Shown: positions 1 through 8,822 of the stretch, piece after piece
Position numbering within the stretch: position 1 is the first letter of the stretch
Layout of the letters: each line of letters begins with the position of its first letter
From: Streptomyces avermitilis MA-4680 = NBRC 14893
GTDB taxonomy: Bacteria; Actinomycetota; Actinomycetes; Streptomycetales; Streptomycetaceae
Length of the DNA stretch: 64,000 bases
Direction of reading: 5' to 3'
Assembly: GCF_000009765.2 (NCBI RefSeq)
Contig: NC_003155.5
Location: forward strand, 1,798,001 to 1,862,000
The notes under the pieces: generated by a model
The model's database searches: none
The model's input: the letters and a program-made list of their open reading frames with translations, nothing else
Told to the model about the DNA's origin: nothing
Position numbers and translations under genes: made by a program

Positions 1-2043
1 CGCGATCGGCCGTACCGTCAGCCGGCGGCGCGGAACGTCGGCTTCGAGACCGAGCATCGCGGAGCAGAGGAGCGTGGCCGAGGCCGCTGCCCACGCCTGG
101 GGGCGGCAGGACGGCGGGAACGGGGCCGGCCGGCCGAAGCGGGGTGAGGGGTAGGCGGCGTAGAGCTCGGGCAGTTGGTGGTCGAAGTGCGCGGCCGCGT
201 CGAGCATGCCGTCGATCAGCGCCGCGGCCTCGGCGGCGAACCCCGCGGTGGCGAGCCCGTGGACCGCGATGGCCGAGTCGTGCGCCCAGACCGAACCCCC
301 GTGATAGCTGAAGGGATTGAACCCCGGCAGCCGAGCGGAACGGGTGCGGATTCCCCAGGGCGTCCGCAGTTCCTCCGAGACGAGGGCCTCGGCCACCTGC
401 CGGCGTTCCTCGTCGTCGAGGAGGATCCCGGAGTTCAGCAGATGCCCCATGTTGGAGGTCAGTCCGCTGACGGGGTGCCCTTCGGCGTCGACGGCGATGG
501 CCGGATAGCGCCGGCCCTTGGGCTCGGTGATCCAGAAGGACCGGTGGAAGGCGGCGCGCAGTCGGCAGGCGCGCTCCTGCCACCGCTCGGCCTCACCGCC
601 CCCGTCCCCGAGGGCGGTGAGGATGTCGCTGTACGCCATCGCCGCCTGGTAAGCGTAGCCCTGCACCTCGCACAGGGCGATGGGCGGCTCGATGTGCCGT
701 CCCTCGGCGTCGCGGACCGCGTCGGGAGAGTCCTTCCAGCCCTGGTGGAGCAGGCCGTTGGCCCTGCCCTTGCCGTAGCGGATCAGGTGGTCGCCGCCCA
801 TGGCGCCCTCCACCCATTTCATGGCGGCCCGGGCGTGGGGCAGCAGCAGCTTCAGTTCTTTCTCGGGAAGACCCCATTTCCAGGCTTCGTGCAGCAGCAC
901 GACGAAGAGCGGTGTCGCGTCCACGGAGCCGTAGTAGCGGGCCGGCAGGACCATGCCGTCCCCGTGCCGTGTCTCGGCCGGACGCAGTTCGTGCAGGATG
1001 CGTCCGGGGGCCTCCTCGGTGAACGAGTCGTGCCGCTCCCCCTGGCGACGGGCCAGGGTCCACAGCGTGCCGCGGGCGAGATCCGTGCCGAGCGGAAGCA
1101 TCATCCGGGCCGCCCAGATGCTGTCGCGGCCGAACAGACCCAGGAACCAGGGACATCCGGCAGCCACGAACTGATCCTCACGCTCCCCGGCGGCGCTGCT
1201 CCGCTCGGCGAGGCGCAACGCCTCCAGATCGGCCAGTCCCCTCTTCAGCAACGCCGCCATGCGCTCGTGCCCGGTCACCTCCGGGGTCTGCCAGGGCACG
1301 CCGAGCCGAGGTGGTACGGGATGGCCCGCCACGGTGGTGGTCTTGCCCTGGAGCAACAGGCGTACGGACCACTCCTCGTCCGGCTGAAGGCACAGCTGCC
1401 AGCGGAACTCCGCACGGCCGGGGTGCTCCCGGTCGAGCAGGAGCTCCGGCTTGGGCAGGCCGCCCGCCGGTGCCGTCCGGCCGTCCGCCGACGTGGTGAG
1501 GGCCTCGGCGCGGAGCAGGACCCGGCTCTTGTCCCGCGGGCACAGCCAGCGCACGCCTCGGGCGACGCCCTCCACCTGCTCGCAGCCGACGTCGTCGACC
1601 GGGGCTCCCGCCTTGACCGTGGCGACGTCGGCGAGATCGGTCGCGGCCACCACGGAGAGGGTGAACCGCGCCTCCTGAGAGTTGACGTTGTGCAGCCGGA
1701 TGACGTCGCCCGATTCCCCGCTTCCCGGCCGCCGCACCGCACGTTCCCGGGTGACCAGCAGCCAGGGGGCCGACGTCGGATCGCCGGGCTGTCGGCACAT
1801 CGCCCGGAACACGGCCTCGCGGGGACCCTGCTGGCCGTGGTCGACCGGCTCCGGTTCCTGCCCGTTGACGAGCACTCTCAGCGTGTGGAGCAGCCGCCGG
1901 TCCTGGTCGTAGAAGCCGTCGACTCCGGTGCCCCGCAACTGTCCGTCGGTGGCCGACAGCGCGAACGACGGGGCGGCCAGGCAGATCACCCTGGTGTGCA
2001 GAAACGGCTGGAGGCCGACCTCGGGGGAGGCGGAGTCGATCAC
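1..2043 (-). CDS. Glycogen debranching / amylo-alpha-1,6-glucosidase family protein (3' end cut by window)
   Basis: Likely glycoside hydrolase of the debranching type, acting on alpha-1,6 branch points of glycogen-like glucans in the cytoplasm. The N-terminal third is a beta-rich debranching N-terminal domain: GVDGFYDQDRRLLHTL at about residues 40-55 matches the conserved G-hydrophobic-D-RxL pattern. An (alpha/alpha)6 catalytic domain follows, with the characteristic GRDSIW at about 305-310 and an NMGHLLNSGIL stretch. No signal peptide is visible. The GTG at 2043 is preceded by GGAAAGG about 6 nt upstream and opens the protein at MIDSASPEVG. The frame stays open to base 1, so 681 codons are visible and the C-terminus lies outside. 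It diverges from the STAND gene across about 280 bp. Family level is secure; exact substrate is not. Confidence 0.88.
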   Translation of the reverse strand, partial: MIDSASPEVGLQPFLHTRVICLAAPSFALSATDGQLRGTGVDGFYDQDRRLLHTLRVLVNGQEPEPVDHGQQGPREAVFRAMCRQPGDPTSAPWLLVTRERAVRRPGSGESGDVIRLHNVNSQEARFTLSVVAATDLADVATVKAGAPVDDVGCEQVEGVARGVRWLCPRDKSRVLLRAEALTTSADGRTAPAGGLPKPELLLDREHPGRAEFRWQLCLQPDEEWSVRLLLQGKTTTVAGHPVPPRLGVPWQTPEVTGHERMAALLKRGLADLEALRLAERSSAAGEREDQFVAAGCPWFLGLFGRDSIWAARMMLPLGTDLARGTLWTLARRQGERHDSFTEEAPGRILHELRPAETRHGDGMVLPARYYGSVDATPLFVVLLHEAWKWGLPEKELKLLLPHARAAMKWVEGAMGGDHLIRYGKGRANGLLHQGWKDSPDAVRDAEGRHIEPPIALCEVQGYAYQAAMAYSDILTALGDGGGEAERWQERACRLRAAFHRSFWITEPKGRRYPAIAVDAEGHPVSGLTSNMGHLLNSGILLDDEERRQVAEALVSEELRTPWGIRTRSARLPGFNPFSYHGGSVWAHDSAIAVHGLATAGFAAEAAALIDGMLDAAAHFDHQLPELYAAYPSPRFGRPAPFPPSCRPQAWAAASATLLCSAMLGLEADVPRRRLTVRPIA

Positions 2044-2325
2044 TGAAGTACCTTTCCGAAGCGCTGCGTGGCCACTGCGCCTGTGCCGGCTCGGCCTGTC
2101 GAGCATGCGTCGCATCGCCGCACGTAACAAGGGCGGTCCCCGGAGGAATTCAGCCCCGGCACGCGCTTGATGGGGAGCAACCATAACGGCTCACTGCCGC
2201 CTCAGCCATCGTCCGAGGCCGGTCGTCGCCGGAGTCGAGGAGTTCTGCAGCAACGGCGCCAAAAGGCGCTCTTCACCTCATAATTGTTGCTCTCATCGGG
2301 GGACGGTGTTGGACGGGGGGATCCC

Positions 2326-5319
2326 ATGCGCCGTAGTAACCGGGTGCGGCGACGCCTGGACCAGGTACTGGTGTTCACGGGAGCGGCGGTCGCCGCGGGG
2401 GCGGGAACAGGGGTCAAGTTCGTCGACGGCGGCGTCCAAGCCCTGCTGATCTGTCTGCTGGCCGGCGGGACCGGCATCGGCGCGTACGCCGCGAACTCCC
2501 TGCGCGCCCGCGCCGGCGGGCCCCCGCCCCATGTCCTGATCAGTCACCCGGACGGCGACGAACCCTGGGCACTCTGGCTGGCGTGGCGGCTGCGGCGCAT
2601 CGGGTATCTGACCTCCACCCGGTCCTGGGCGGCCACGGAGCGTACCGTGCCGCCCCCGCCGGAGGTGGCCCCGGACCACGAACTGATCATCCTCTCCCGG
2701 GCGTTGGACGACGCGGGTCCCGCCACGGAGGAGACCCGTCCGTCCCGCACGCGGGGCAGGACCGTCCTGGCCCTGGCGACCACCCACCGCGATCCCGCGC
2801 TGACCAGGTGGGCGGGGTACGAGGTGCTCAGCCTGGCGGGCCGCACCGCCGCCGAGGCAGCCGCCACCGTCGACGCCCGGCTGCACCACGCCGGTGCGGG
2901 CCCCCGGCCCGACTACACCGCCCCCCACGTGGCCGGCGAGGCCGAACCACGCTACCCGGGCGAAGGCGCCCTGGTCACCAATCTCCAGCCGCGCGGCGTC
3001 TCGCACTTCACGGCCCGGCGTACGGAACTCGCCCTGCTGCGGGAGGTCCTGGGCAGGGTGAACGTCTCCGGCGACGGACGGATCTGCGCGATCCACGGCC
3101 TGAGCGGCATCGGCAAGACCAGACTCGCACTGGAGTACGCCCGCCGGTACGAGGATCTGTTCGACGTCATCTGGATGGTCGAGGCCAGCCATCCCCCGAC
3201 CGCGCGGGCGAGCCTCATCGCCCTGGCCCGCGCGCTCCAGGAACGGCGGGAGCGGCAGCCGGGTGCGGTGGCGGCCCAGGAGGAACGCGACCCGGAGCAG
3301 ACGCTGCGCCGCCTGCTCCTCAACGAGCTGCCCAGGACCAAGTCACTGCTGATCTACGACGGGGCCGAGGACGATTCGGCCATCCGCGAGTTACTGCCCG
3401 ACGCCAGGAACGGCGGCCAGGTCCTGATCACCTCGGTCAGCCCCGCCTGGCAGCGGATCGCCCCGCATCGCATCGCCCTCGAGGAGTTCTCCGCCGAGGA
3501 AGCGGTGGCCTTCCTGAGGGACGCGAGCGGTGTCGACGACGTGACCGGCCTGGGGCGCATCGTCGAACGTCTGGGGCGGTTACCCCTCCCGCTCGAACAC
3601 GCCGCCGCCTATCTGCGCCAGTCGCCCGACATCGACTCCTATCTGCGCGCGCTGGAGCTGCCCTCCAGCCTGACCCCGCCCGCCCGTGCCGATGTGAGCC
3701 CGAGCGGCGCCGAGGCGTGGATCCTCTCCTTCAACCAGGTCGAAGCGAAGGACGAGGTCGCCGGTCTGCTCCTGCGTCTGTGCGCGTTCCTGGCCCCGCA
3801 AGGCATCCCCAGCTACTTCTTCGACAACGCGGCGGACCGCACCGACCTGCTCCCGGCGGCGCTCTGCGAGAGCGTGACGGAGCCGGCGCGTTACCTGCGG
3901 ATCACGGGTACCGCGAAGAGCTACTCCCTGCTGACGGGTGAGGGCCAGCTGGTCATGCACACCAGGGTGCAGGCCGTCATCCGCGAGGCGATGACGGCCC
4001 ACGAGCGCTCGGTCCACGCGGCCGACGCGGCCCGCCTGGTCAACGGGTGGTTCCCGGAGGATCCGGACCGTGTCAGGACCTGGCCCCAGTGCGTCGAACT
4101 GCTCCCGCACGCCCGCGTGGTGCTGGGCCACTGCCGGGACCACTCGGTGGTCGACGAGAACACCGCCACCCTGTTGCAGAGCGTGGGTGAGTACTTCCGG
4201 GCGCAGGGCGACCACAACGAGGCGGAGCGGCTCCTGATGGAAGCCCTGCACCAGCGGGAACGCCTCAGAGACCGCTCGCACCCGCTGGTCGCCGACACCT
4301 TGTTCTGCATCAGCCGGCTCAAGGTGCTGCGCGCCGAGTTGCCGGAGGCGCGGGACTTCGCCGAGCGCGCCCTCGACATCCGCACCCGGCTGCTCGGCGA
4401 GGGGGACCTCCGCACACTCGACAGCCGGTTGCAACTGGGCGAGGTGCTGCGCGAACTGGGTGACTTCGCGGCGGCGTCCGCGGTCGTGGAACAGACGATC
4501 CGGCGCCTGCGCAGAAGGGGCGACGCCGACCCGGTGAAGGTGGCCGAGAGCCTGCGCGACCTGGGTGTCGTCCGCTGGCGGCAGGGACGGCTCCCGGAGT
4601 CGATCGGCCACCACCGAGAGGCGCTCCAGTTGCTCGAACAGACCCCGGGAGGCGGTGAGCGGGCCCGGCGTGACGACACCGCGTCGGTGCACGAGGCACT
4701 GGGGCTGGCCCTGCTCGACTCCCGTGATCTGGAAGCGGCCGAACACCACCTGAGGACCGCGTTGGCCGTCCTCAAGGACGCGAAGTACGCCGAGGGCCAC
4801 CCCCTCGTCCTGTCCTCCTCCGTCCATCTCGGCGAGACCCTCAGGCAACGGGCGATGCGGTATCGCGGGCGCGGCGACCAGCGCGCCGGTGCCCGGGAGC
4901 GTTCGTCCCCGGGGGACCTCGAGGCCGCGCGTCTGCTGGGCGAGGCGAAGCGGACCTTCGACCGCGTACTGTCCGCACCGCATATGAACGGGGACCATCC
5001 GGACCGCGCCTGCGCCCTCGTCCGCTACGCGCATCTGCTGCTCGACCAGGGCAACAGCGAAGCGGCCATGACGGAGGTGACGAACGCGCACCGGATCTAC
5101 ACCGACAAGTACGGCTCCCGGCATCCCTACGTGGCCGAGGCCTGCTACCGCAGGGCACTCATCCACAAGAAGCGGGGACAGTTGCAGAAGGCGCTCGAGG
5201 ATCTCGAAACGGGGCGAGAGATCTATCTGGGCGTGCACCCCGCCGATCATCCCCTGCTGCGGCAACTGGACGACGAACTCCAGGATGTCTCCGCCGCCGC
5301 GACCGGAGACCATCCGTGA
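2326..5319 (+). CDS. TIR-like / NB-ARC / TPR STAND NTPase, N-terminally membrane anchored
   Basis: A 997-residue signal-transduction ATPase. Order of parts: a basic N-terminus; two hydrophobic segments at about 14-30 and 37-57, so probably membrane-anchored; a TIR-like fold at about 69-175 starting HVLISHPDGDEPWALWLAW, close in pattern to the TIR of FxSxx-COOH-system TPR proteins; an NB-ARC ATPase with P-loop GLSGIGKT (258-265), Walker-B-like LLIYDGAED (about 341) and GRLPLPL (about 417) in the GLPLAL position; then TPR/Kinesin-light-chain-type repeats from about 608 to 970. The usual TIR catalytic W/E region is poorly conserved, so NADase activity is doubtful. ATG 2326 is chosen because GGGGGG lies 5 nt upstream. 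Such architectures sense a ligand through the TPRs and oligomerise; some act in phage defence, others in peptide systems. No FxsA or FxsB partner is visible nearby. Confidence 0.85.
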   Translation: MRRSNRVRRRLDQVLVFTGAAVAAGAGTGVKFVDGGVQALLICLLAGGTGIGAYAANSLRARAGGPPPHVLISHPDGDEPWALWLAWRLRRIGYLTSTRSWAATERTVPPPPEVAPDHELIILSRALDDAGPATEETRPSRTRGRTVLALATTHRDPALTRWAGYEVLSLAGRTAAEAAATVDARLHHAGAGPRPDYTAPHVAGEAEPRYPGEGALVTNLQPRGVSHFTARRTELALLREVLGRVNVSGDGRICAIHGLSGIGKTRLALEYARRYEDLFDVIWMVEASHPPTARASLIALARALQERRERQPGAVAAQEERDPEQTLRRLLLNELPRTKSLLIYDGAEDDSAIRELLPDARNGGQVLITSVSPAWQRIAPHRIALEEFSAEEAVAFLRDASGVDDVTGLGRIVERLGRLPLPLEHAAAYLRQSPDIDSYLRALELPSSLTPPARADVSPSGAEAWILSFNQVEAKDEVAGLLLRLCAFLAPQGIPSYFFDNAADRTDLLPAALCESVTEPARYLRITGTAKSYSLLTGEGQLVMHTRVQAVIREAMTAHERSVHAADAARLVNGWFPEDPDRVRTWPQCVELLPHARVVLGHCRDHSVVDENTATLLQSVGEYFRAQGDHNEAERLLMEALHQRERLRDRSHPLVADTLFCISRLKVLRAELPEARDFAERALDIRTRLLGEGDLRTLDSRLQLGEVLRELGDFAAASAVVEQTIRRLRRRGDADPVKVAESLRDLGVVRWRQGRLPESIGHHREALQLLEQTPGGGERARRDDTASVHEALGLALLDSRDLEAAEHHLRTALAVLKDAKYAEGHPLVLSSSVHLGETLRQRAMRYRGRGDQRAGARERSSPGDLEAARLLGEAKRTFDRVLSAPHMNGDHPDRACALVRYAHLLLDQGNSEAAMTEVTNAHRIYTDKYGSRHPYVAEACYRRALIHKKRGQLQKALEDLETGREIYLGVHPADHPLLRQLDDELQDVSAAATGDHP

Positions 5320-5356
5320 CACGGCGTGCCGGCCCTCGTGCAGCCCGTCCACTCCC

Positions 5357-5386
5357 TTGTCCCCGCTCCCTGCCTCCACCTAGTCT
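5357..5386 (+). promoter_or_regulatory. Promoter of MFS gene, predicted leaderless
   Basis: A -35-like TTGTCC (5357-5362) and a -10 TAGTCT (5381-5386) are separated by 18 bp. The GTG start begins only 7 nt after the -10 box, so transcription should begin at or next to the start codon. There is no Shine-Dalgarno sequence. Confidence 0.5.
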
Positions 5387-5392
5387 GACTTT

Positions 5393-6592
5393 GTGCCGCA
5401 AATAAACAAAACCTGTTCGCCCAGCGTCGTGCCGAACACCGACCTCACCCGGCTCCGCGTCGCCCTCACCGTCTTCTTCGCCCTGGACGGCTTCGTCTTC
5501 GCCGGCTGGGTCGTCCGGATTCCGGCCATCAAGGAGCAGACGGGCGCGTCGGCGAGCACACTCGGACTCGCGCTGCTCGGAGTCTCGGCCGGTGCGGTGA
5601 TCACCATGATGCTCACCGGACGCCTCTGCCGCCGCTTCGGCAGCCACCCGGTGACGGTGGTCTGCGGCGTCCTGCTGTCGGTGAGCGTCGCGCTGCCGCC
5701 GTTGACGCACTCCGTACCGGCCCTGGGCGCGGTGCTCCTGGTCTTCGGAGCGGCGTACGGCGGGATCAACGTGGCGTTCAACAGCGCGGCCGTCGATCTG
5801 GTGACCGCGCTGCACAGGCCTGTGATGCCGAGCTTCCACGCCGCCTTCAGCCTCGGCGGGATGGTCGGCGCCGGGCTCGGCGGACTGGTCGCCGCCCATC
5901 TGTCCCCCACCCACCATCTGCTCGCCCTCACCATGGTCGGCCTGCTGGTGACGGCGGTCGCGGGGCGCACCCTGCTCCGTCACGAGCCCCCGGTGCCGCC
6001 GGACCGCCCGCGACAGGAGGAACACGCCCGGCGGCCTCTCGACGGCCGTACGCGCGGACTGGTCCTCGTCTTCGGCCTCATCGCGCTCTGCACGGCGTTC
6101 GGGGAGGGCGCGATGGCCGACTGGGGCGCCCTGCACCTGGAGCAGGACCTGGACGCCCACCCGGGCGTCGCGGCCGCCGGCTACTCCTGCTTCGCCCTCG
6201 CCATGACGGCCGGCCGGCTGAGCGGAACGGCACTCCTCGAACGGCTGGGCCGGACCCGCACCGTGGTCGTGGGCGGCACGACCGCCGCGGCCGGCATGCT
6301 CCTCGGCGCGCTCGCCCCCTCGGTGTGGGCGGCACTGCTCGGCTTCGCGGTCACGGGGCTCGGCCTCGCGAACCTGTTCCCGGTCGCCGTCGAACGCGCC
6401 GGCGCGCTGGCGGGCCCGAGCGGAGTCGCGATCGCCTCCACGCTCGGATACGGCGGCATGCTCCTCGGGCCGCCCGCGATCGGCTTCATGGCGGACTGGT
6501 ACTCCCTGCCGGCGGCACTCACGAGCGTGGCGGCACTCGCGGCGGTGGCCGCGGCGATCGGCTTCGTGACACGGCGTACGACGGCAGACTGA
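5393..6592 (+). CDS. MFS transporter, YbjJ-like
   Basis: A 399-residue polytopic membrane protein with about 12 hydrophobic segments. The early RIPAIKEQTGASASTLG segment and the GRLCRRFGSHPV loop between helices 2 and 3 resemble the YbjJ/FucP branch of the major facilitator superfamily. Substrate is unknown; YbjJ-type proteins are putative exporters of small metabolites. The GTG at 5393 fits the leaderless promoter just upstream; an internal GTG at 5432 is an alternative. The gene lies 73 bp after the STAND gene on the same strand but has its own promoter, so it is probably not co-functional with it. Confidence 0.85.
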   Translation: MPQINKTCSPSVVPNTDLTRLRVALTVFFALDGFVFAGWVVRIPAIKEQTGASASTLGLALLGVSAGAVITMMLTGRLCRRFGSHPVTVVCGVLLSVSVALPPLTHSVPALGAVLLVFGAAYGGINVAFNSAAVDLVTALHRPVMPSFHAAFSLGGMVGAGLGGLVAAHLSPTHHLLALTMVGLLVTAVAGRTLLRHEPPVPPDRPRQEEHARRPLDGRTRGLVLVFGLIALCTAFGEGAMADWGALHLEQDLDAHPGVAAAGYSCFALAMTAGRLSGTALLERLGRTRTVVVGGTTAAAGMLLGALAPSVWAALLGFAVTGLGLANLFPVAVERAGALAGPSGVAIASTLGYGGMLLGPPAIGFMADWYSLPAALTSVAALAAVAAAIGFVTRRTTAD

Positions 6593-6600
6593 CGGGCGAC

Positions 6601-6649
6601 GGGCAGCGGGCAGCGGGCAGCGGGCAGCGGGCAGCGGGCAGCGGGCAGC
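6601..6649. repeat. Seven perfect tandem copies of a 7-bp unit (GGGCAGC)
   Basis: GGGCAGC is repeated seven times without interruption, preceded by a degenerate unit GGGCGAC at 6594-6600. It lies in the 150-bp gap between the convergent MFS and MarR genes. It is a slippage-prone microsatellite and could differ in copy number between strains. Confidence 0.95.
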
Positions 6650-6743
6650 CAGGAGACTTTCGCGGTCCTCGCTCCCCGCGACCCCTCAGGGCGGCAGACG
6701 GCCCGTCACATACAGTCCGTCACAGACGGACAGCCGCAGACGG

Positions 6744-7154
6744 TCAGCCGCACTCGGCCGCGTCGCCCGCCAGCATCCGCGTCAGCACCGCGCGCTGCAC
6801 CGGCAGCACCTCGTCACGCAGGGCGCGGCCCTTCGGGGTGAGGCACACCTGCACGCCGCGCCGGTCCTCCGGGCACATCCCGCGCGTCACGAGGCCGTCC
6901 TTCTCCAGGCGGCCGATCAGCCGGGACAGGGCGCTCTGACTGAGATGGACGCGGTCGGCGATCTCCTGCACGCGGTAGCCGCTGCCGCCGTCCGGCGCGG
7001 CACCCTCGGCCAGCACGTCGAGCACCTCGAAGTCACTGGCGCCCAGACCATGCGGGTGCAACTCGCGGTCGAGCTCGCACAACGTACGCGCATGCACCGC
7101 GAGAATCCCGCGCCACTGGTCCACGAGCACTTGCTCGGCCTTCTTCGCCGCCAT
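6744..7154 (-). CDS. MarR family transcriptional regulator
   Basis: A 136-residue winged-helix repressor. The helix-turn-helix is in YRVQEIADRVHLSQSALSR, followed by wing RGMCPEDRRGVQVCLTPKG, the MarR signature. Start ATG at 7154: the -10-like TACCGT (ACGGTA at 7161-7166 on the plus strand) ends 6 nt before it, so the mRNA is predicted leaderless and longer versions are unlikely. It diverges from a DHA2-type efflux pump, and an inverted repeat sits in the shared 85-bp gap. This is the usual arrangement for a regulator that represses the pump and itself and is released by a small-molecule substrate. Confidence 0.9.
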   Translation of the reverse strand: MAAKKAEQVLVDQWRGILAVHARTLCELDRELHPHGLGASDFEVLDVLAEGAAPDGGSGYRVQEIADRVHLSQSALSRLIGRLEKDGLVTRGMCPEDRRGVQVCLTPKGRALRDEVLPVQRAVLTRMLAGDAAECG

Positions 7155-7197
7155 GGACGCACGGTAGCAAAAAATCGAGTTTGTTGCATCGGAATTA

Positions 7198-7232
7198 AAT
7201 GCATTTGCATTCAATGCATGCGCATGTACTGT
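7198..7232 (+). promoter_or_regulatory. MarR-type operator over the divergent efflux-pump promoter
   Basis: The inverted repeat AATGCA-TT-TGCATT (7198-7211) overlaps the -35-like TTGCAT (7205-7210). After 16 bp comes the -10 TACTGT (7227-7232), 7 nt before the pump's ATG. A second short palindrome, CATGCGCATG, lies at 7217-7226 in the spacer. A repressor bound here would block the pump promoter, and the site also lies near the marR promoter on the other strand. Confidence 0.6.
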
Positions 7233-7239
7233 CTTCCCT

Positions 7240-8721
7240 ATGACCTCTCCGCTCACCACCTCCGTGTCCGGGGGACGCTGGACCCCTCGGCTGTGGGGCA
7301 CCCTGCTGGTGCTCTGCGCCGCGATGTTCCTGGACGCGCTGGACGTGTCGATGGTCGGCGTCGCCCTGCCGTCCATAGGCTCCGAACTCGACCTCTCCAC
7401 CTCGACGCTCCAATGGATCGTCAGCGGCTACATCCTGGGATACGGCGGACTGCTCCTCCTCGGCGGACGCACCGCCGACCTGCTGGGCCGCCGCCAGGTC
7501 TTCCTGGTGGCCCTGGGCGTCTTCGCGCTCGCCTCGCTGCTCGGCGGCCTCGTCGACTCGGGGCCGCTGCTGATCGCCAGCCGCTTCATCAAGGGCCTGA
7601 GCGCCGCGTTCACCGCGCCGGCGGGCCTGTCGATCATCACCACGACCTTCGCCGAGGGCCCGCTGCGCAATCGCGCGCTCTCCATCTACACCACCTGCGC
7701 GGCCACCGGCTTCTCGATGGGTCTCGTGCTGTCCGGACTGCTCACCGAAGCCAGCTGGCGCCTCACCATGCTGCTGCCCGCGCCCATCGCGGTGATCGCG
7801 CTGCTCGCGGGTCTGAAGCTGCTCCCTCGCAGCGAACGCGAGAAGGACCACAACGGCTATGACATCCCCGGCGCCATCCTCGGCACCGCGTCGATGCTGC
7901 TGCTCGTCTTCACCGTCGTGGAGGCCCCCGAGGCCGGCTGGGCGTCGGCCCGCACGCTGCTCTCCTTCCTCGCCGTCGCCGCCCTGCTCACGGTCTTCGT
8001 CCGGGTCGAGCGGCGATCACCGGGTCCCCTGATCCGGCTCGGGGTGCTGCGCTCCGGCAGTCAGATCCGGGCACAGCTGGGCGCGATGGCGTTCTTCGGC
8101 TCGTACGTCGGTTTCCAGTTCCTGGTGACGCTCTACATGCAGTCGTTGCTCGGCTGGTCGGCGCTGCACACCGCGCTCGCCTTCCTGCCCGCCGGCGCAC
8201 TGGTCGCGCTGTCCTCCACGAAGGTCGGGGCCGTCGTCGACCGCTTCGGCACCCCGCGCCTCATCGCGGCGGGCTTCGCGCTGATGGTCGTCGGATACGC
8301 GCTGTTCCTGCGCATCAGCCTCGATCCTTCGTACGCGGCGGTCATTCTGCCGACGATGCTACTGATCGGCGCGGCCTGCGCGCTGGTCTTCCCCTCGCTC
8401 AACATCCAGGCCACCAACGGTGTGGACGACCACGAGCAGGGCATGGTCTCCGGCCTGCTCAACACCTCGGTGCAGGTGGGCGGCGCGATCTTCCTGGCGG
8501 TCGTGACGGCCGTGGTCACGGCGAACGCGCCCGAGGGCTCCTCCCCGCAGGCGGTGCTGGACAGTTACCGCCCCGGTCTGATCGTGGTGACCGGGATCGC
8601 CCTCGCGGGCCTGCTGATCACTCTCACGGGACTGCGGACGCGGCGCACCCAGGCGTCCGTCGTGGTCGCGGAGTCACCCCAGAAGGCGCCGGAGGCGGAG
8701 CGCGTGGCAGTACACGACTAG
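7240..8721 (+). CDS. MFS drug:H+ antiporter, DHA2 (EmrB/QacA) family
   Basis: A 493-residue efflux protein with about 14 transmembrane segments. Family marks include the helix-1 FLDALDVSMVGVALPSIG (D-x-T/S-I/V-VNVALP type), loop GGRTADLLGRRQVF and motif C-like GFSMGLVLSGLL in helix 5. It probably extrudes toxic or endogenous small molecules across the cytoplasmic membrane using the proton gradient. The ATG at 7240 follows the -10 box by 7 nt with no Shine-Dalgarno, so leaderless. It is paired with the divergent MarR regulator. The actual substrate cannot be read from sequence. Confidence 0.9.
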   Translation: MTSPLTTSVSGGRWTPRLWGTLLVLCAAMFLDALDVSMVGVALPSIGSELDLSTSTLQWIVSGYILGYGGLLLLGGRTADLLGRRQVFLVALGVFALASLLGGLVDSGPLLIASRFIKGLSAAFTAPAGLSIITTTFAEGPLRNRALSIYTTCAATGFSMGLVLSGLLTEASWRLTMLLPAPIAVIALLAGLKLLPRSEREKDHNGYDIPGAILGTASMLLLVFTVVEAPEAGWASARTLLSFLAVAALLTVFVRVERRSPGPLIRLGVLRSGSQIRAQLGAMAFFGSYVGFQFLVTLYMQSLLGWSALHTALAFLPAGALVALSSTKVGAVVDRFGTPRLIAAGFALMVVGYALFLRISLDPSYAAVILPTMLLIGAACALVFPSLNIQATNGVDDHEQGMVSGLLNTSVQVGGAIFLAVVTAVVTANAPEGSSPQAVLDSYRPGLIVVTGIALAGLLITLTGLRTRRTQASVVVAESPQKAPEAERVAVHD

Positions 8722-8755
8722 GGCCTCAACATGCCCCAGGGGGAGCCTCCGTGGT

Positions 8756-8791
8756 GTGCGTCCGGCGCGGTTGACCGCCCGCCGGGCGCAC
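8756..8791. terminator. Bidirectional stem-loop between convergent genes
   Basis: Arms GTGCGTCCGGCG (8756-8767) and CGCCGGGCGCAC (8780-8791) pair over 12 bp with one G:T, around a 12-nt loop. It lies between the convergent efflux pump and response regulator and suits factor-independent termination of both without a U tract, as is common in Streptomyces. Confidence 0.6.
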
Positions 8792-8822
8792 GCCTGTTTG
8801 ACTCGGGGTGCGGGTCCGGGGA

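Noticed and set aside
175..2046. Long plus-strand open frame of over 600 codons
   Set aside because: It is exactly antisense to the debranching enzyme, whose motifs and start are clear; high GC leaves such shadows open.
2326..5319. Calling the STAND protein FxsT of an FxSxx-COOH system
   Set aside because: The TIR/NB-ARC/TPR order matches, but no FxsA precursor or FxsB radical-SAM gene is nearby, and the TIR is divergent.
3580..5379. Long minus-strand frame opposite the STAND gene
   Set aside because: No conserved motif, Arg/Gln/Val-rich shadow composition, and the plus strand has clear NB-ARC and TPR motifs.
6601..6649. Possible CRISPR or regulatory iteron
   Set aside because: Seven-bp units without spacers and no replication or Cas gene nearby; simple slippage explains it.
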